64,000 nt of DNA from Sphingomonas sp. BK235 (GTDB lineage Bacteria; Pseudomonadota; Alphaproteobacteria; Sphingomonadales; Sphingomonadaceae), in assembly GCF_004345855.1 (NCBI RefSeq), contig NZ_SLXN01000004.1, positions 1 to 64,000 of the forward strand, given 5' to 3'. A program made the position numbers and the translations under genes. Under the pieces are notes generated by a model. It saw only the letters and a program-made list of their open reading frames with translations, was not told the origin of the DNA and ran no database searches. Below, piece by piece: positions 15,694 to 27,430 of the stretch; position 1 is the first letter of the stretch; each line of letters begins with the position of its first letter.

Positions 15694-17928
15694 ATGCGTC
15701 ATCGTCTCGCCTGCATGCTGCTCGTCGGCACCGCGCTCTCTCCGTTCCCCGCGCTCGCCGCCTCCGACTCACCCGCCGTCCGCACCGCGGCCAGCGACGG
15801 CGCCGACGCGCCGGACGCGGCCCCAGCGGACGCGCCTGCCACCGCGCAGTCGTCGATCGGCGACGATATCGTCGTCACCGGCGTGCAGGCGCGCGACACC
15901 GCCGCCTCGGGCACCAAGTCCAGCACGCCGCTCGCCGAGACCCCGCAGTCGATCACCGTCGTCACCGCCAGCGACATCGCCGGCCTCGGGCTGCAGAACC
16001 TCAACCAGGCGCTGCGCTTCGTCGCGGGCGTCACGCCCGAGACGCGCGGCTCCAGCGCCGAAGTGTACGACCAGTTCAAGCTGCGCGGGTTCGACGCCGC
16101 GGTGTTTCTCGACGGGCTGCGCCAGTTCGGCAGCCCCACCGGCTATGCCGTGCCGCAGGTCGACGTCTCGCGCCTCGATCGCTTCGAGGTACTCAAGGGG
16201 CCGGCCTCGGTCCTCTACGGCCAGTCCTCGCCGGGCGGGCTGGTGGCGCAGTCGAGCAAGCTGCCGATCGACTCGCCGCTCTACGGCGCGGTCGCGGCGA
16301 CCTATGGCACCTATGACCTGTATCGCATCGACGCCGATCTGGGCGGCAGCGCGGGCGACGACGTGCGTTGGCGCGTCTATGGCAGCGCCAACGGCGCCGA
16401 CACGCAGCAGCGGTTCAGCCGGCGCGAGCGCCAGACCGCCTCGGCCGCGGTCACGATCGGCGCCAGCGGTTCGACCAGTTTCACGCTGCTGGGCGCCTAT
16501 TCGGACGATCCGGAGAACGGGTCCTACGGCGCCTTCCCGACGCTGGGCACGCTGGTCGACAATCCCAACGGCCGCATCTCGACGCGCTTCGACGCGGGCG
16601 AGGCGGACAATCGCTTCCGCCGCGAGCAGGCCGCGGGCACCTATATCTTCCGCCACGATTTCGGCGGCGGGTGGAATTTCCGCGCCTCGGGCCGCTATCA
16701 GAACGTCACCGCGCGGCTGGGGCTGATCTATGGCCAGGGTGCGCCGGTCGACGCCACGCAGCGGCTGTTCGCGCGCTCGTCCTACGCCTCGGACGAGGAG
16801 CTCAACAACTGGACCTATGACAATCAGTTGAGCGGCACGCTGCGCACCGGGCCGATCGAGCACCGGCTGCTGTTCGGGGTCGACCGCCAGGTGGCGCATT
16901 CGACCCAGTTCGTCGCCTTCGGCACCGCGCCCGCGATCGACGTCTACGCGCCCGTCTACGGCACGGTCGGCGCGCCGCGCACCCCCGAGACGGTGCCGGG
17001 GACCGCGCCCTATCGCACGGTCGCGCGGCAGCGCCAGCAGGGCGTCTATGCGCAGGACCAGATGGCGCTGGGCGACCTGCGCGTGACGCTGGGCGGGCGG
17101 CAGGACTGGGCCCGGGGCCGCCAGAACGCCGGAGACGCGCAGCGCGACGAGAAATTCACCTGGCGCGCCGCCGCGCTCTACACGCTGCCGTTCGGGCTCG
17201 CGCCTTACGCCAGCTATTCCACGTCGTTCGAGCCGCAGAGCGGGACGGTGGTGCGCGACGACGGGACGCTCGGCCTGCCTGACCCGTCGCTGGGCAAGCA
17301 GATCGAGGCCGGTGCCAAGTTCAGCGTCCCCGGCACCCCGATCCTGTTCAGCGCCGCCTGGTTCCGCATCGACCAGACCAACGTGCTGACCTCCACGCCC
17401 GATTTCTCGATCTCGCGGCAGACCGGCGAGGTGCGCTCGACCGGCGTCGAGGTGGAGGGCTCTGCGCCGCTGCCTTATGGCTTTAGCCTGCGCGGCGCGT
17501 TCAGCCGCCAGCGCGTGCGCGTCACCAGCGATCCGCAGGACCCGTCGCGGGTCCGGCGCGGGCTGGAGACGGTGGGGCGCGGCGGCGCCTCGCTCAACCT
17601 CGACTGGACCGCGCCGGGGGGCCCCTTCACCGGCCTGACGCTGGGCGGCGCGGTGCGGCACGTCAACGAGACCTATGCCGGGGTCTACACCCCGACGCTC
17701 GCGCCCGATCAGGCGCGCCCGCTCAACAGCCCGGGCTATACCGTCTATGACGCGCTGGTGCGCTACGACCTGGAGCAGCTCGCGCCGGGGCTGCGCGGGC
17801 TGACGCTCGCGGTGAACGCCGCCAATGTCTTCGACAAACGCTATCTCACCTCGTGTTTCGCCAATTACCAATGGTGCTGGTACGGCAACCGCCGCACCGT
17901 CCAGGGCACGTTGGGCTGGAAGTTCTAG
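15694..17928 (+). CDS. TonB-dependent siderophore-type receptor
   Basis: 744-residue outer-membrane receptor. The signal peptide ends PALAAS. A TonB-box-like DDIVVTGV (about residues 58-65) precedes a plug with the ferric-siderophore wording TPLAETPQSITVVTASDI, LNQALRFVAGVTPETRG, FKLRGFDAAVFLDGLRQ, VLKGPASVLYGQSSPGGLVAQSSK. The barrel ends with the FhuA/FoxA-like RGLTLAVNAANVFDKRYLTSC, then YNLxWCWYGNRRTVQGTLGWKF-style ending. Two Cys near the C-terminus (SCFANYQWCWYG) are a conserved pair in this class. A weak Fur-like sequence lies about 45 bp upstream. The exact siderophore cannot be told, and no siderophore biosynthesis gene is nearby. Confidence 0.9.
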   Translation: MRHRLACMLLVGTALSPFPALAASDSPAVRTAASDGADAPDAAPADAPATAQSSIGDDIVVTGVQARDTAASGTKSSTPLAETPQSITVVTASDIAGLGLQNLNQALRFVAGVTPETRGSSAEVYDQFKLRGFDAAVFLDGLRQFGSPTGYAVPQVDVSRLDRFEVLKGPASVLYGQSSPGGLVAQSSKLPIDSPLYGAVAATYGTYDLYRIDADLGGSAGDDVRWRVYGSANGADTQQRFSRRERQTASAAVTIGASGSTSFTLLGAYSDDPENGSYGAFPTLGTLVDNPNGRISTRFDAGEADNRFRREQAAGTYIFRHDFGGGWNFRASGRYQNVTARLGLIYGQGAPVDATQRLFARSSYASDEELNNWTYDNQLSGTLRTGPIEHRLLFGVDRQVAHSTQFVAFGTAPAIDVYAPVYGTVGAPRTPETVPGTAPYRTVARQRQQGVYAQDQMALGDLRVTLGGRQDWARGRQNAGDAQRDEKFTWRAAALYTLPFGLAPYASYSTSFEPQSGTVVRDDGTLGLPDPSLGKQIEAGAKFSVPGTPILFSAAWFRIDQTNVLTSTPDFSISRQTGEVRSTGVEVEGSAPLPYGFSLRGAFSRQRVRVTSDPQDPSRVRRGLETVGRGGASLNLDWTAPGGPFTGLTLGGAVRHVNETYAGVYTPTLAPDQARPLNSPGYTVYDALVRYDLEQLAPGLRGLTLAVNAANVFDKRYLTSCFANYQWCWYGNRRTVQGTLGWKF

Positions 17929-18081
17929 CGCAGCGGGCGCGGCGCGAGGGAGCGCCGCTCCTATCCGTCGTCTCGGGCCTGACCGGGGAGGCAGGGTGCC
18001 GCAAACGCCGCTTATGTCGCTCTGGGGGGGAGGGATGGGTCCGGACCCACAAGGTTCATTGTCGCGGAAGCGGCTTGCCCC

Positions 18082-18175
18082 GTCATCCCGGGCTCGACCC
18101 GGGATCCATGGTGCCACGAGCGCCGCGGGCGTTGCTCTCGCGGCGGAATGGATCCCGGCGCAAGGCCGGGATGAC
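18082..18175. repeat. 94-bp dyad repeat, copy 3
   Basis: A facing B, left stem-loop GGGCTCGACCC, right GGCGCAAGGCC. Just upstream (about 18035-18080) is a 40-base flank with GGTTCATTGTCGCGGAAGCG, which recurs near 21515 and, altered, near 30015. Confidence 0.88.
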
Positions 18176-18280
18176 GATGAGGGAAGGGAAAGCGGCCTCC
18201 CTCATCGCAGCGTATCACCCGCGAAGAGCAGCGGCAGATCAGACGGCCGAAGATGCAAGCCGCCTTGCGGGTCCGGACCC

Positions 18281-18308
18281 AAGGACCCTGGGCCAAGCCC
18301 GGGATGAC
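18281..18308. repeat. Solo right half of the dyad repeat
   Basis: A single terminal hairpin ending CCGGGATGAC without its left partner. The GTCCGGACCCA just upstream is an inverted copy of the flank before copy 3. The whole 17929-18407 intergenic segment otherwise shows no gene. Confidence 0.6.
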
Positions 18309-18407
18309 GGCGGGGGAGCGACCGACGCGCCCCGCGCCCGCGCGTTTGGCAACCCCGACCATTGGCCGCTCGCCCCCGCGCGCGCGCTCGGCTAGGCGTG
18401 GGCGCGC

Positions 18408-20465
18408 ATGCGCAAGCTCCTGATCCCCGTCGCCTTTCTCCTCCCCGCTGCGGCCACGGCGCAGGAGGCGTCCGATCCGTCCCCCGAGGTGGTCGTCACC
18501 GGCCGCGGGCTCGACGAGCGCGCCGGTGACCGCGCCTTCTCGATCGTCACGATCGATCAGGAGCGGCTGCGCACCAATGCCAGCGACCGGCTCGAGAGCG
18601 TGCTCGCCGACGTCGCCGGACTGCAGCAGTTCCGCCGCTCCGACTCGCGCTCGGCCAACCCGACCAGCCAGGGGATCAGCCTGCGCGGCATCGGCGGCAA
18701 CGCGTCGAGCCGCGCGCTGCTGCTGCTCGACGGCGTGCCGCAGACCGACCCGTTCGGCGGATGGGTGCCCTTCCCCGCTTATGCCACCGACCGGCTCGGC
18801 CGCGTGCGCGTCACGCGCGGCGGGGGCAGCGGCTATCTCGGCGCCGGCGCGCTCGCGGGCACGGTGGAGCTGGAGAGCGCCGACCCGCGCCAGCTCGCCC
18901 CCGTCATGGCGTCGCTCGCCTACGGCAGCCGCGACTCGCTCGACGCCAACGCCTCGGCGACGCTCACGCGCGGCGCGGGCTTCGCCACCCTCTCGGGCGC
19001 GTACCAGCGCGGTGACGGCTTCGTCCCGACGGTGCGCGCCGACCGCGGCCCGGCCGATCGCGCCGCCCCCTATGAGCAGGCCTCGGGCGCGGTGCGCGGG
19101 GTGATCGCGGTCGCGCCCGCGGTCGAGCTCCAGGCCAATGTCTCCGCCTTCACCGACACGCGCGAGCGCGGCACCGCCTTCACCGACAATCGCAGCGAGG
19201 GCGCCGACGCCAGCCTGCGGCTCGTCGGACGCGGGCGCTGGGGCTTCAGCGCGCTGGCCTATCTCCAGACGCGCGCCTTCGCCTCGCGCTTCGCCAGCGT
19301 CGACGCGGCGCGCAGCCGCGCGACCGAGACGCTGAACCAGTATAACACGCCCGCGACCGGCACCGGCGCGCGGCTCGAGATCGCGCCGCCGGTGGGGGAC
19401 GGGCGCGAGCTGCGCCTCGGCGCCGAGTGGCGCGACGTCAGCGGGCGGACGCAGGAGCTCTACACCTTCGTCAACGCCGCGCCGACGCGGCGGCGCGTCG
19501 CCGGGGGCGAGCAGCGCACGCTCGGCGCCTTCGCCGACGCCAGCGCGACGCTCGGCACGCTGACGCTGACCGCGGGCGGGCGGGTCGACTGGTGGCGGAT
19601 CGACGGCGGCTTCCTGCGCGAGGCCCCGCTCGCGGCGGGCACGGCGCTGACCGACGCGCGCTTCGCCGACCGCAGCGGCAGCCAGGCGACCGGGCGCGTC
19701 GGCGCGGCCTGGACGCCGCTGAACGCGGTGACGCTGCGCGCGGCGGGCTATCGCGGCTGGCGGCTGCCGACGCTCAACGAACTCTACCGCCCGTTCCGCG
19801 TCGGCGCCGACGCCACCGCGGCCAATGCCGCGCTGGCGCCCGAGACGCTGACCGGGATCGACGGCGGGGTGACGCTCGCGCCGGTGGCGGGGCTGGCGCT
19901 GACCGCGACCGTGTTCTGGAACCGGCTCGACGACGCGATCGCCAACGTCACCGCGGGGACGGGGCCGGGCACCTTCCCCGGCGTCGGCTTCGTCGCGGGG
20001 GCGTATCGCGTGCGGCAGAACCTCGATTCGATCCGCTTGCGCGGGGTCGAGCTGGACGCGCGCTGGACGCTGGGCGAGCTGACCGCGGGGGCGTCATGGA
20101 GCCATGTCGATCCGCGCGTGTCGGCGAGCGGGAGCGCCGCCGCGCTCGACGGGCTGCGCCCGGCGCAGACGCCGCTCGATCAGCTCTCGGCGACGCTCGG
20201 GTGGCGGCGCGAGCGGCTCGCCGCCTCGGCGACGCTGCGCCACGTCGCGCGCCAATATGAGGACGACCAGAACCGGCGCGCGCTCGCGCCGGCGACGACG
20301 CTCGACGGGTATCTCGCGCTGCCGCTCACCCGCACGGTGGCGGTGGAAGCGCGCGCGGAGAATCTGTTCGACGAGCGGGTCGAGGCGGGGATCAGCGGCG
20401 CCGACGTGGTGGAGCGCGCCGCGCCGCGGACGTTGTGGCTGGGCCTGCGCTTCCGCGGCGGCTGA
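18408..20465 (+). CDS. TonB-dependent receptor (BtuB/FecA-like, substrate unknown)
   Basis: 685 residues. A short signal peptide (MRKLLIPVAFLLPAAATAQ) is followed by EVVVTGRG and a plug with VLADVAGLQQFRRSDSRSANPTSQG, ISLRGIGGNASSRALLLLDGVPQTDPFGGWVPF, and a Gly-rich loop VTRGGGSGYLGAGALAGTVEL. The barrel has GWRLPTLNELYRPFRVG and VEARAENLFDERVEAG near the C-terminus; the last residues are WLGLRFRGG. The wording is that of small TonB receptors annotated as vitamin B12 or generic. No cobalamin riboswitch or uptake gene adjoins it, so the ligand stays open. It reads away from the siderophore receptor with 480 bp of repeats between them. Confidence 0.87.
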   Translation: MRKLLIPVAFLLPAAATAQEASDPSPEVVVTGRGLDERAGDRAFSIVTIDQERLRTNASDRLESVLADVAGLQQFRRSDSRSANPTSQGISLRGIGGNASSRALLLLDGVPQTDPFGGWVPFPAYATDRLGRVRVTRGGGSGYLGAGALAGTVELESADPRQLAPVMASLAYGSRDSLDANASATLTRGAGFATLSGAYQRGDGFVPTVRADRGPADRAAPYEQASGAVRGVIAVAPAVELQANVSAFTDTRERGTAFTDNRSEGADASLRLVGRGRWGFSALAYLQTRAFASRFASVDAARSRATETLNQYNTPATGTGARLEIAPPVGDGRELRLGAEWRDVSGRTQELYTFVNAAPTRRRVAGGEQRTLGAFADASATLGTLTLTAGGRVDWWRIDGGFLREAPLAAGTALTDARFADRSGSQATGRVGAAWTPLNAVTLRAAGYRGWRLPTLNELYRPFRVGADATAANAALAPETLTGIDGGVTLAPVAGLALTATVFWNRLDDAIANVTAGTGPGTFPGVGFVAGAYRVRQNLDSIRLRGVELDARWTLGELTAGASWSHVDPRVSASGSAAALDGLRPAQTPLDQLSATLGWRRERLAASATLRHVARQYEDDQNRRALAPATTLDGYLALPLTRTVAVEARAENLFDERVEAGISGADVVERAAPRTLWLGLRFRGG

Positions 20466-20490
20466 GCCGCGCGTGGCGGCGCAGCGCGGC

Positions 20491-21261
20491 TTAGTCGCGA
20501 TAGCCCGGGCTGACCCGGTCGAGCTTGCGCAGCAGCGCGGGCCAGGCGAGCGCCTGCGCCACCATCCCCATGCCCGCGGGGCTGGCCTGATGCGCGACCT
20601 TCTCCTCGACCCCGTCGGGGGGCGGGTTGAGCGCGTCGTGCCCCGCGGCGAGCATCAGCACCTGCGCCTGACACGCGCGCTCGAGGAAATAGAGCCGCAG
20701 GAAACAGGCCGCGACCGAATTGCCCACCGCCAGCGTGCCATGGTTGCGCAGGATCATCGCGTTCTTGGCGCCGAGGTCGGCGACCAGCCGCTCGCGCTCG
20801 GCGAGGTCGGTCGCGATGCCCTCATAATCGTGATAGGCGACGTCGTGGCTCGCGATCATCGCGGTCTGGGTGTGCGGCAGCAGCCCGCACGCCATCGCCG
20901 ACACCGCCTGGCCATGCGGCGTGTGCAGGTGCATCACCGAGTGCGCGTCGTCGCGCGCCATGTGGATCGCCGAGTGGATGGTGAAGCCCGCCGGGTTGAC
21001 CGGATGGTCCGAGCGGCCGACCGGCTGGCCGTCGACGTCGATCTTGACCAGCGTCGAGGCGGTGATCTCCTCGAACATCATGTCATATGGGTTGATGAGG
21101 AAATGATGATCCGGCCCGGGCACGCGCGCGGACAGATGGGTGAAGATCAGATCGTCCCAGCCGTATAGCGCGACCAGCCGATAGGCCGCGGCGAGATCGA
21201 CCCGCGCCTCCCACTCGCCGGGCGCATAGGCCGAAGTGTCCACCGACGCGAGCGTCGCCAT
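20491..21261 (-). CDS. Class II aldolase/adducin family protein
   Basis: Zinc-dependent aldolase or epimerase fold, 256 residues. The ATG at 21261 follows GGAGAGAGG; the longer frame upstream lacks an RBS. Key features are FTHLSARVPGPDHHFLINPYDMMFEEI, the metal-binding HLHTPHGQ (about residues 120-127), MIASHDVAYHDYEG, and RNHGTLAVG with the third His. Ala-rich helices close the protein. Family members act on fuculose-phosphate, ribulose-phosphate and similar; many bacterial ones of this subtype have no known substrate. It is monocistronic and convergent with the receptor gene (about 25 bp apart). Confidence 0.85.
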   Translation of the reverse strand: MATLASVDTSAYAPGEWEARVDLAAAYRLVALYGWDDLIFTHLSARVPGPDHHFLINPYDMMFEEITASTLVKIDVDGQPVGRSDHPVNPAGFTIHSAIHMARDDAHSVMHLHTPHGQAVSAMACGLLPHTQTAMIASHDVAYHDYEGIATDLAERERLVADLGAKNAMILRNHGTLAVGNSVAACFLRLYFLERACQAQVLMLAAGHDALNPPPDGVEEKVAHQASPAGMGMVAQALAWPALLRKLDRVSPGYRD

Positions 21262-21438
21262 CGCCTCTCTCCTCCATTTTCGCGCGAGCGTAGAGGAAGC
21301 GCGGCGGAGTCGCCAGCGCGCGGTTGGGCCTGAGAACGGGGTCGCCGTATCGCTCCGGACGCCGGTCCTACCCACTTCTTGCGTCACCCCGGCGAAGGCG
21401 GGACCTTGGCGAACGTCGCGGAACGTTCCTTATCTTCC

Positions 21439-21646
21439 GTCATCCCGGACTTGTTCCGGGATCCACTCCACCGCAGAAGCAACCCGCCATGAGTTCGCGG
21501 AACGGTGGCTCCGGACCCAAAAGGTTCATTGTCGCGGAAGCGGCTTACTTCCGTCATCCCGGGCTCGACCCGGGATCCATGGTGCCGCGGGAGCCGCCGG
21601 CGTTGCTCTCGCGGAAAAATGGATCCCGGAACAAGTCCGGGATGAC
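21439..21646. repeat. Compound dyad repeat, copy 4
   Basis: A left half-unit of type B (21439 to about 21500, stem-loop GGACTTGTTCC) runs into the 40-base flank and then a complete 94-bp element at 21553-21646 (A facing B, left GGGCTCGACCC, right GGAACAAGTCC). It appears that one element was interrupted or replaced by another. It fills most of the gap between the aldolase-like and fpr genes. Confidence 0.85.
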
Positions 21647-21693
21647 GAAAGTCAAAGGTTGATCGGGTGGCCGGGGACCTTCCACTCCCGCGC

Positions 21694-22524
21694 TCAGTCG
21701 ACGAAGGCGCGCTCGATCACGAACTGGCCGGGGTTGGCGTTGGAGCCCTCGACCAGCCCGCGATGCTCCAGCATCGACGCCACCTCGCGGATCATCGCGG
21801 TGGAGCCGCACAGCATCACGCGGTCATTCTCCGGATCGAACGTGGCCTCGCCGCCGAGCCCGTCGAACAGGCGGCCGTCCTCGATCAGCGCGGGGATGCG
21901 CGCCTGCACGGGGAAGTCTTCGCGCGTCACCGTCGGCAGGTAGCGGAACTGCGCCGCCGCCTGCTCCGACACCAAAGGATCCTCCGCCAGCTTCGCCTCG
22001 AGCATCTCGCGCCAGGCGAGGTCGTCGACGCGGCGGACGCCGTGAACCACCACCACCTCGTCGAAGCGCTCGTACACGTCGGGGTCGCGCGCCACGCTGA
22101 GGAACGGCGCCAGCCCGGTGCCGGTCGAGAGCAGGAACAACCGCCGCCCACCGAGCAACGCGTCGAGCACCAGCGTCCCGGTCGGCTTCTTGCCGAGATA
22201 GACCTGGTCGCCCGTCTCGATCTGCTGCAGCCGCCCGGTGAGCGGGCCGCCCGGCACCTTGATCGAGAGGAACTCCAGCTCCTCCGCCCAGGCCGGGCTG
22301 GCGATCGAGTAAGCGCGCATCACCGGCTTGGCGGCCTTGCCGTCCTCGCCCTCGACGCCGGGCAGGCCGATCATCACGAACTCGCCCGAGCGGAAGCGGA
22401 ACGAGGCGGGACGCTCGACCGCGAAGCTGAACAGATGCTCGTTCCAGTGACGCACCCAGGTGACCGCCACGCTGTGGAAGGCGGTGGAGTCGGGAATAAG
22501 CACTGGCGCGCGGAGGTCGGTCAT
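21694..22524 (-). CDS. fpr: Ferredoxin--NADP(+) reductase
   Basis: FAD enzyme passing electrons between NADPH and ferredoxin or flavodoxin, important in redox balance and iron-sulfur supply. 276 residues from ATG 22524. Motifs: FRSGEFVMIGLP, RAYSIASPAW (FAD-binding RxYS), GPLTGRLQQIETGDQVYLGKKPTGTL, LLSTGTGLAPFLSVARDP (NADP-binding GTGxAP), VVHGVRR, MLCGSTAMI, and the C-terminal FVIERAFVD, which is the usual bacterial Fpr ending without the plant-type aromatic. It lies upstream of a small hypothetical gene in the same orientation (gap about 100 bp). Confidence 0.93.
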   Translation of the reverse strand: MTDLRAPVLIPDSTAFHSVAVTWVRHWNEHLFSFAVERPASFRFRSGEFVMIGLPGVEGEDGKAAKPVMRAYSIASPAWAEELEFLSIKVPGGPLTGRLQQIETGDQVYLGKKPTGTLVLDALLGGRRLFLLSTGTGLAPFLSVARDPDVYERFDEVVVVHGVRRVDDLAWREMLEAKLAEDPLVSEQAAAQFRYLPTVTREDFPVQARIPALIEDGRLFDGLGGEATFDPENDRVMLCGSTAMIREVASMLEHRGLVEGSNANPGQFVIERAFVD

Positions 22525-22623
22525 CGGCGATCCGGTCTGAATACGGGGAATGTCGTGCGAATGGGGCGCATTATGGCCCGGGACGCGCAGGGTCAACTAT
22601 AGGTCGGCTTGGGGCGCGCGCGG

Positions 22624-23061
22624 TCAGGCTTGTCGCGGCGCGCCGTCGCGCTGTGCCAGCGGCGCCTGGAGGAAGCGCAGCGCCACCCACTCCACCGCGG
22701 TGACGGTACGCGCCAGCGCGGGCTCGGTCACGAGCGTCGCCGCGATCCGCTGCGCGGCGTCGCGCTCGCCGCGCATCGCGGCGTCGACCAGCGCGAGCAG
22801 CACCGCCTCGTCGTCGCTGACCGTGCGCGCGGTCGCGGCGCCGAAGCGGAGCCAGCGCTTTCCCTCGCGATCGAACGCGGTCATCGCCGCGGCGAAATCG
22901 GGCAGCGCGGCATTGACCCCGCGCCAGGCGAAGGCCGGGGCGAGCGCGCGACAGGCGCAGCGGCCCGCGCGCGTCACCAGCGTCCAGTGACGCATCGCGC
23001 TGACGAGGAAGTGGAGATGCTCGTCGAGCTGGTCGAGCGGCCGGTCGAGGAAGCGGTACAT
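22624..23061 (-). CDS. Hypothetical protein, 145 residues
   Basis: Starts MYRFLDRPLDQLDEHLHFL after GAGAGGTGCCG, which decides the start. Largely helical, with conserved-looking features: SAMRHWTLVTRAGRC, FDREGKRWLRFGAATARTVSDDEA, TAVEWVALRFLQAP. There is one Cys pair (CAC) and no signal peptide or membrane segment. I do not recognise the family; proteins of this style are common next to fpr-type genes in sphingomonads, but that is only an impression. It shares orientation with fpr, downstream of it by 100 bp, so they may be cotranscribed. Confidence 0.7.
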   Translation of the reverse strand: MYRFLDRPLDQLDEHLHFLVSAMRHWTLVTRAGRCACRALAPAFAWRGVNAALPDFAAAMTAFDREGKRWLRFGAATARTVSDDEAVLLALVDAAMRGERDAAQRIAATLVTEPALARTVTAVEWVALRFLQAPLAQRDGAPRQA

Positions 23062-23199
23062 CGGCACCTCTCTGATTTGCGACTGACTTGCAGTAGCGTG
23101 ACGCTGGCGCGTGAGCAAGAGGCAGCAAAGCCCTCCCCGGCATGACTGGGCAATCGCAAAGGGCAAGTCGCACAGCCTCCGCCCGCCCGATGCCGGTCC

Positions 23200-23293
23200 G
23201 TCATCCCGGGCTCGACCCGGGATTCATGCCGCCGCATAGGCAAAAGCCGGTGTTCTCGCGGAAACATGGATCCCGGATCCAGTCCGGGATGAC
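23200..23293. repeat. 94-bp dyad repeat, copy 5
   Basis: Left stem-loop GGGCTCGACCC, right GGATCCAGTCC. The left half is diverged next to the stem (GGGATTCATGCCGCC) while the right is a B unit. It lies between the small hypothetical gene and uvrB. Confidence 0.88.
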
Positions 23294-23410
23294 GGCGGGA
23301 AGGGAAGCGCCCGGCGCGTCACACCATCATCTGCGATAGCCCACCCGCGAGCGGGCAGGATCCAGACTCCCGCCCTTCCCCCCGCCCCTTGCCGCGCCCA
23401 TATCAGCGGC

Positions 23411-25597
<2,187 letters not shown>

Positions 25598-25667
25598 CGC
25601 CGCCCGCCGGGTCGGGCGACGGCCGACCGTCCCGGCGCGCGCGCTTCTCCCATCACCGTCATCCCGG

Positions 25668-25751
25668 CCTCGCGCCGGGATCCATTCCTCCGCGAGAGCA
25701 ACGCCCGCCCCTCTAGCGGCGCCATGGATCCCGGGTCGAGCCCGGGATGAC
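25668..25751. repeat. Dyad repeat, copy 6 (84 bp, internally shortened)
   Basis: B facing A with the centre about 10 bp short. Left stem-loop GGCCTCGCGCC, right GGGTCGAGCCC. It follows uvrB by 70 bp and could act on its mRNA end. Confidence 0.85.
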
Positions 25752-25886
25752 GACCGGGGCTGGCTTACGTCACGCGCGCGGCGATCGCGGTGGGACGCCG
25801 GCCCCCCTTCTCCCTGAAGCGACGGGGAGGATCGGTGCTCTGCCTCGCTCACGCGCAATTCATCGCCGCCGCCCCATATCGCTCGC

Positions 25887-26675
25887 ATGTACGCGGCACC
25901 TCGGCACGGGCGATGGGGCGCGGCGCTGGCCGCGGCGGCGCTGGTCGCGCTGCTCGGCTGGGCGCTGCTCGCGGGGCTGGCGGGCGGGGCGGCGCGCGCG
26001 CGCGTCGACCAGGGGCTCGCCCTGTTCCGCGTCACCCCGCCGCCGCCGCGCCCCGAGCGTCGCGCGATCGCGCAGCGCGCCGCCAGCCCGCGCCGCTCGG
26101 GGCGCGCCGCGCCCGCCAATATCCGCAGCCGCGCCACCCAGGTCGCCGCGCCGCGCCCGATCGTGGTGGTGCCGCTGCCCCCGCCGCCGATCACCGTCGC
26201 GCTCAAGCCGTTCGCGGGCAACGCACCGACGCAGGGCGCCACCGAGCGCGTCGGCCCCGGCACCGGCGCGGGCGGCGTCGGCGACGGCACCGGTAGCGGC
26301 GGCTGGGGCGACGGTGACGGCGGCGGCGGCGGCGCCGATACGCCCCCGGTGTGGAAGCGCGGGCGGCTCACCGACGCGGACTACCCACCCGACGTCGGCG
26401 AGGCCGGGTTCCAGGGGACGGTGACGGTCAAGTTCCTGGTCTGGACCGACGGGCGCGTCCGCGACTGCGAGGTGCTGCGCTCCAGCGGCAATGCCACGCT
26501 GGACGCGACGACCTGCCGGCTGATCCAGCGCCGCTTCCGCTACGAGCCGTCGCGCGATCCCGACCGCCGGGCGGTCCCCGCCTGGCTGCTGGAGAATCAC
26601 GAATGGGTGATCGAGCCCGAGCCGGCCGCGCGACGGGACGGTCCGTCCACCGCGCGCGACGGTGGCGGCGGCTAG
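25887..26675 (+). CDS. TonB family energy-transducer-like protein
   Basis: 262 residues. A membrane segment at about 12-35 (WGAALAAAALVALLGWALLAGLAGG) anchors it in the inner membrane. A Pro-rich stretch (VTPPPPRPERR; VVVPLPPPP) and a Gly-rich linker (GTGAGGVGDGTGSGGWGDGD) span the periplasm. The C-terminal TonB domain carries YPPDVGEAGFQGTVTVKFLVWTDGRVRDCEVLRSSG and LDATTCRLIQRRFRYEPSRD. The Cys pair in that domain (DCEV, TTCRL) is common in sphingomonad TonB-like proteins. No exbB/exbD adjoins. It may serve one of the receptors in this window, but that is inference. Its stop overlaps the stop of the convergent L,D-transpeptidase gene. Confidence 0.85.
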   Translation: MYAAPRHGRWGAALAAAALVALLGWALLAGLAGGAARARVDQGLALFRVTPPPPRPERRAIAQRAASPRRSGRAAPANIRSRATQVAAPRPIVVVPLPPPPITVALKPFAGNAPTQGATERVGPGTGAGGVGDGTGSGGWGDGDGGGGGADTPPVWKRGRLTDADYPPDVGEAGFQGTVTVKFLVWTDGRVRDCEVLRSSGNATLDATTCRLIQRRFRYEPSRDPDRRAVPAWLLENHEWVIEPEPAARRDGPSTARDGGGG

Positions 26676-27277
26676 CGCCGCGCCAGCTCCGCGCCCCCGC
26701 CCCCGTCCAGGCCTCCGCTCCCGCCGCCCGGCTCCATCGCGGCGCCGGCGACATAGGCCTCGTCGGTCACCTCCACGGTCGCGCCCAGCGCGGTGGCGTC
26801 GAACAATTTCTTGGCGAAGGCCGCGGGCAGCCGGACGCAACCGTGCGACGCGGGAAAGCCCGGGTTGCGCCCGGCGTGGAGAGCCACACCGTCCCAGGTC
26901 AGCCGCTGCATGTACGGCATCGGCGCGTCGTCGTAGAGGTTGGAGCGGTGCATCGCCTTCTTCTGGAGGATCGTGAACCGGCCGAGCGGGGTGGGATTGT
27001 CGTCGCGCCCGGTCGACACCGCCGAGGCCGCGATCATCTTCTCGCCGCGGAACACATAGGCGCGCTGGTCGGGCAGCGAGATCAGCACGCTCACCGCACC
27101 GCCGCGCGCGGGATCGTCCGCCCACAGGAACTTGCCCGGCGGCATGGTCGCCGCCGCCTCGGTGATGGCGAGATCGTCCATCGTCCCCGCGCGGGCCGCT
27201 CCGGCGCCCGCCAGCGCCAGCGCCACCGCCACGGGCGCGAGGGATCGCACGATTCGAGCTGCCGCGAATCGCCGCAT
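26672..27277 (-). CDS. L,D-transpeptidase (YkuD domain)
   Basis: Periplasmic peptidoglycan cross-linker or lipoprotein-anchoring enzyme, 201 residues. Start ATG 27277 gives a signal peptide ending GAARAG. The YkuD domain (about residues 60-160) reads VLISLPDQRAYVFRGEKMIAASAVSTGRDDNPTPLGRFTILQKK..HRSNLY, then LHAGRNPGFPASHGCVRLP with the catalytic Cys (near residue 147). The C-terminus is a Gly-rich tail. Its stop overlaps the tonB-like stop by three bases. It is divergent from a second, unrelated-in-sequence L,D-transpeptidase-type gene at 27494, with a shared 216-bp promoter region. Confidence 0.9.
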   Translation of the reverse strand: MRRFAAARIVRSLAPVAVALALAGAGAARAGTMDDLAITEAAATMPPGKFLWADDPARGGAVSVLISLPDQRAYVFRGEKMIAASAVSTGRDDNPTPLGRFTILQKKAMHRSNLYDDAPMPYMQRLTWDGVALHAGRNPGFPASHGCVRLPAAFAKKLFDATALGATVEVTDEAYVAGAAMEPGGGSGGLDGGGGAELARR

Positions 27278-27430
27278 AAGGCCTCCATCGTCGTCGTGTC
27301 CCGGCCCGCCGCGCACCGCATGCGGGCCTCATGGATGCAACAAACGCGCCATTAGCCTTTTGGTGCCAGCGACGAAGCGTTGCGCTTTCGCGGCAAGTGA
27401 TCGGAACGACCGCACGGCACGCCGCAAACG

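Noticed and set aside
15769..18117. 782-residue minus-strand ORF opposite the siderophore receptor
   Set aside because: Shadow of the receptor, Arg-rich with no domain.
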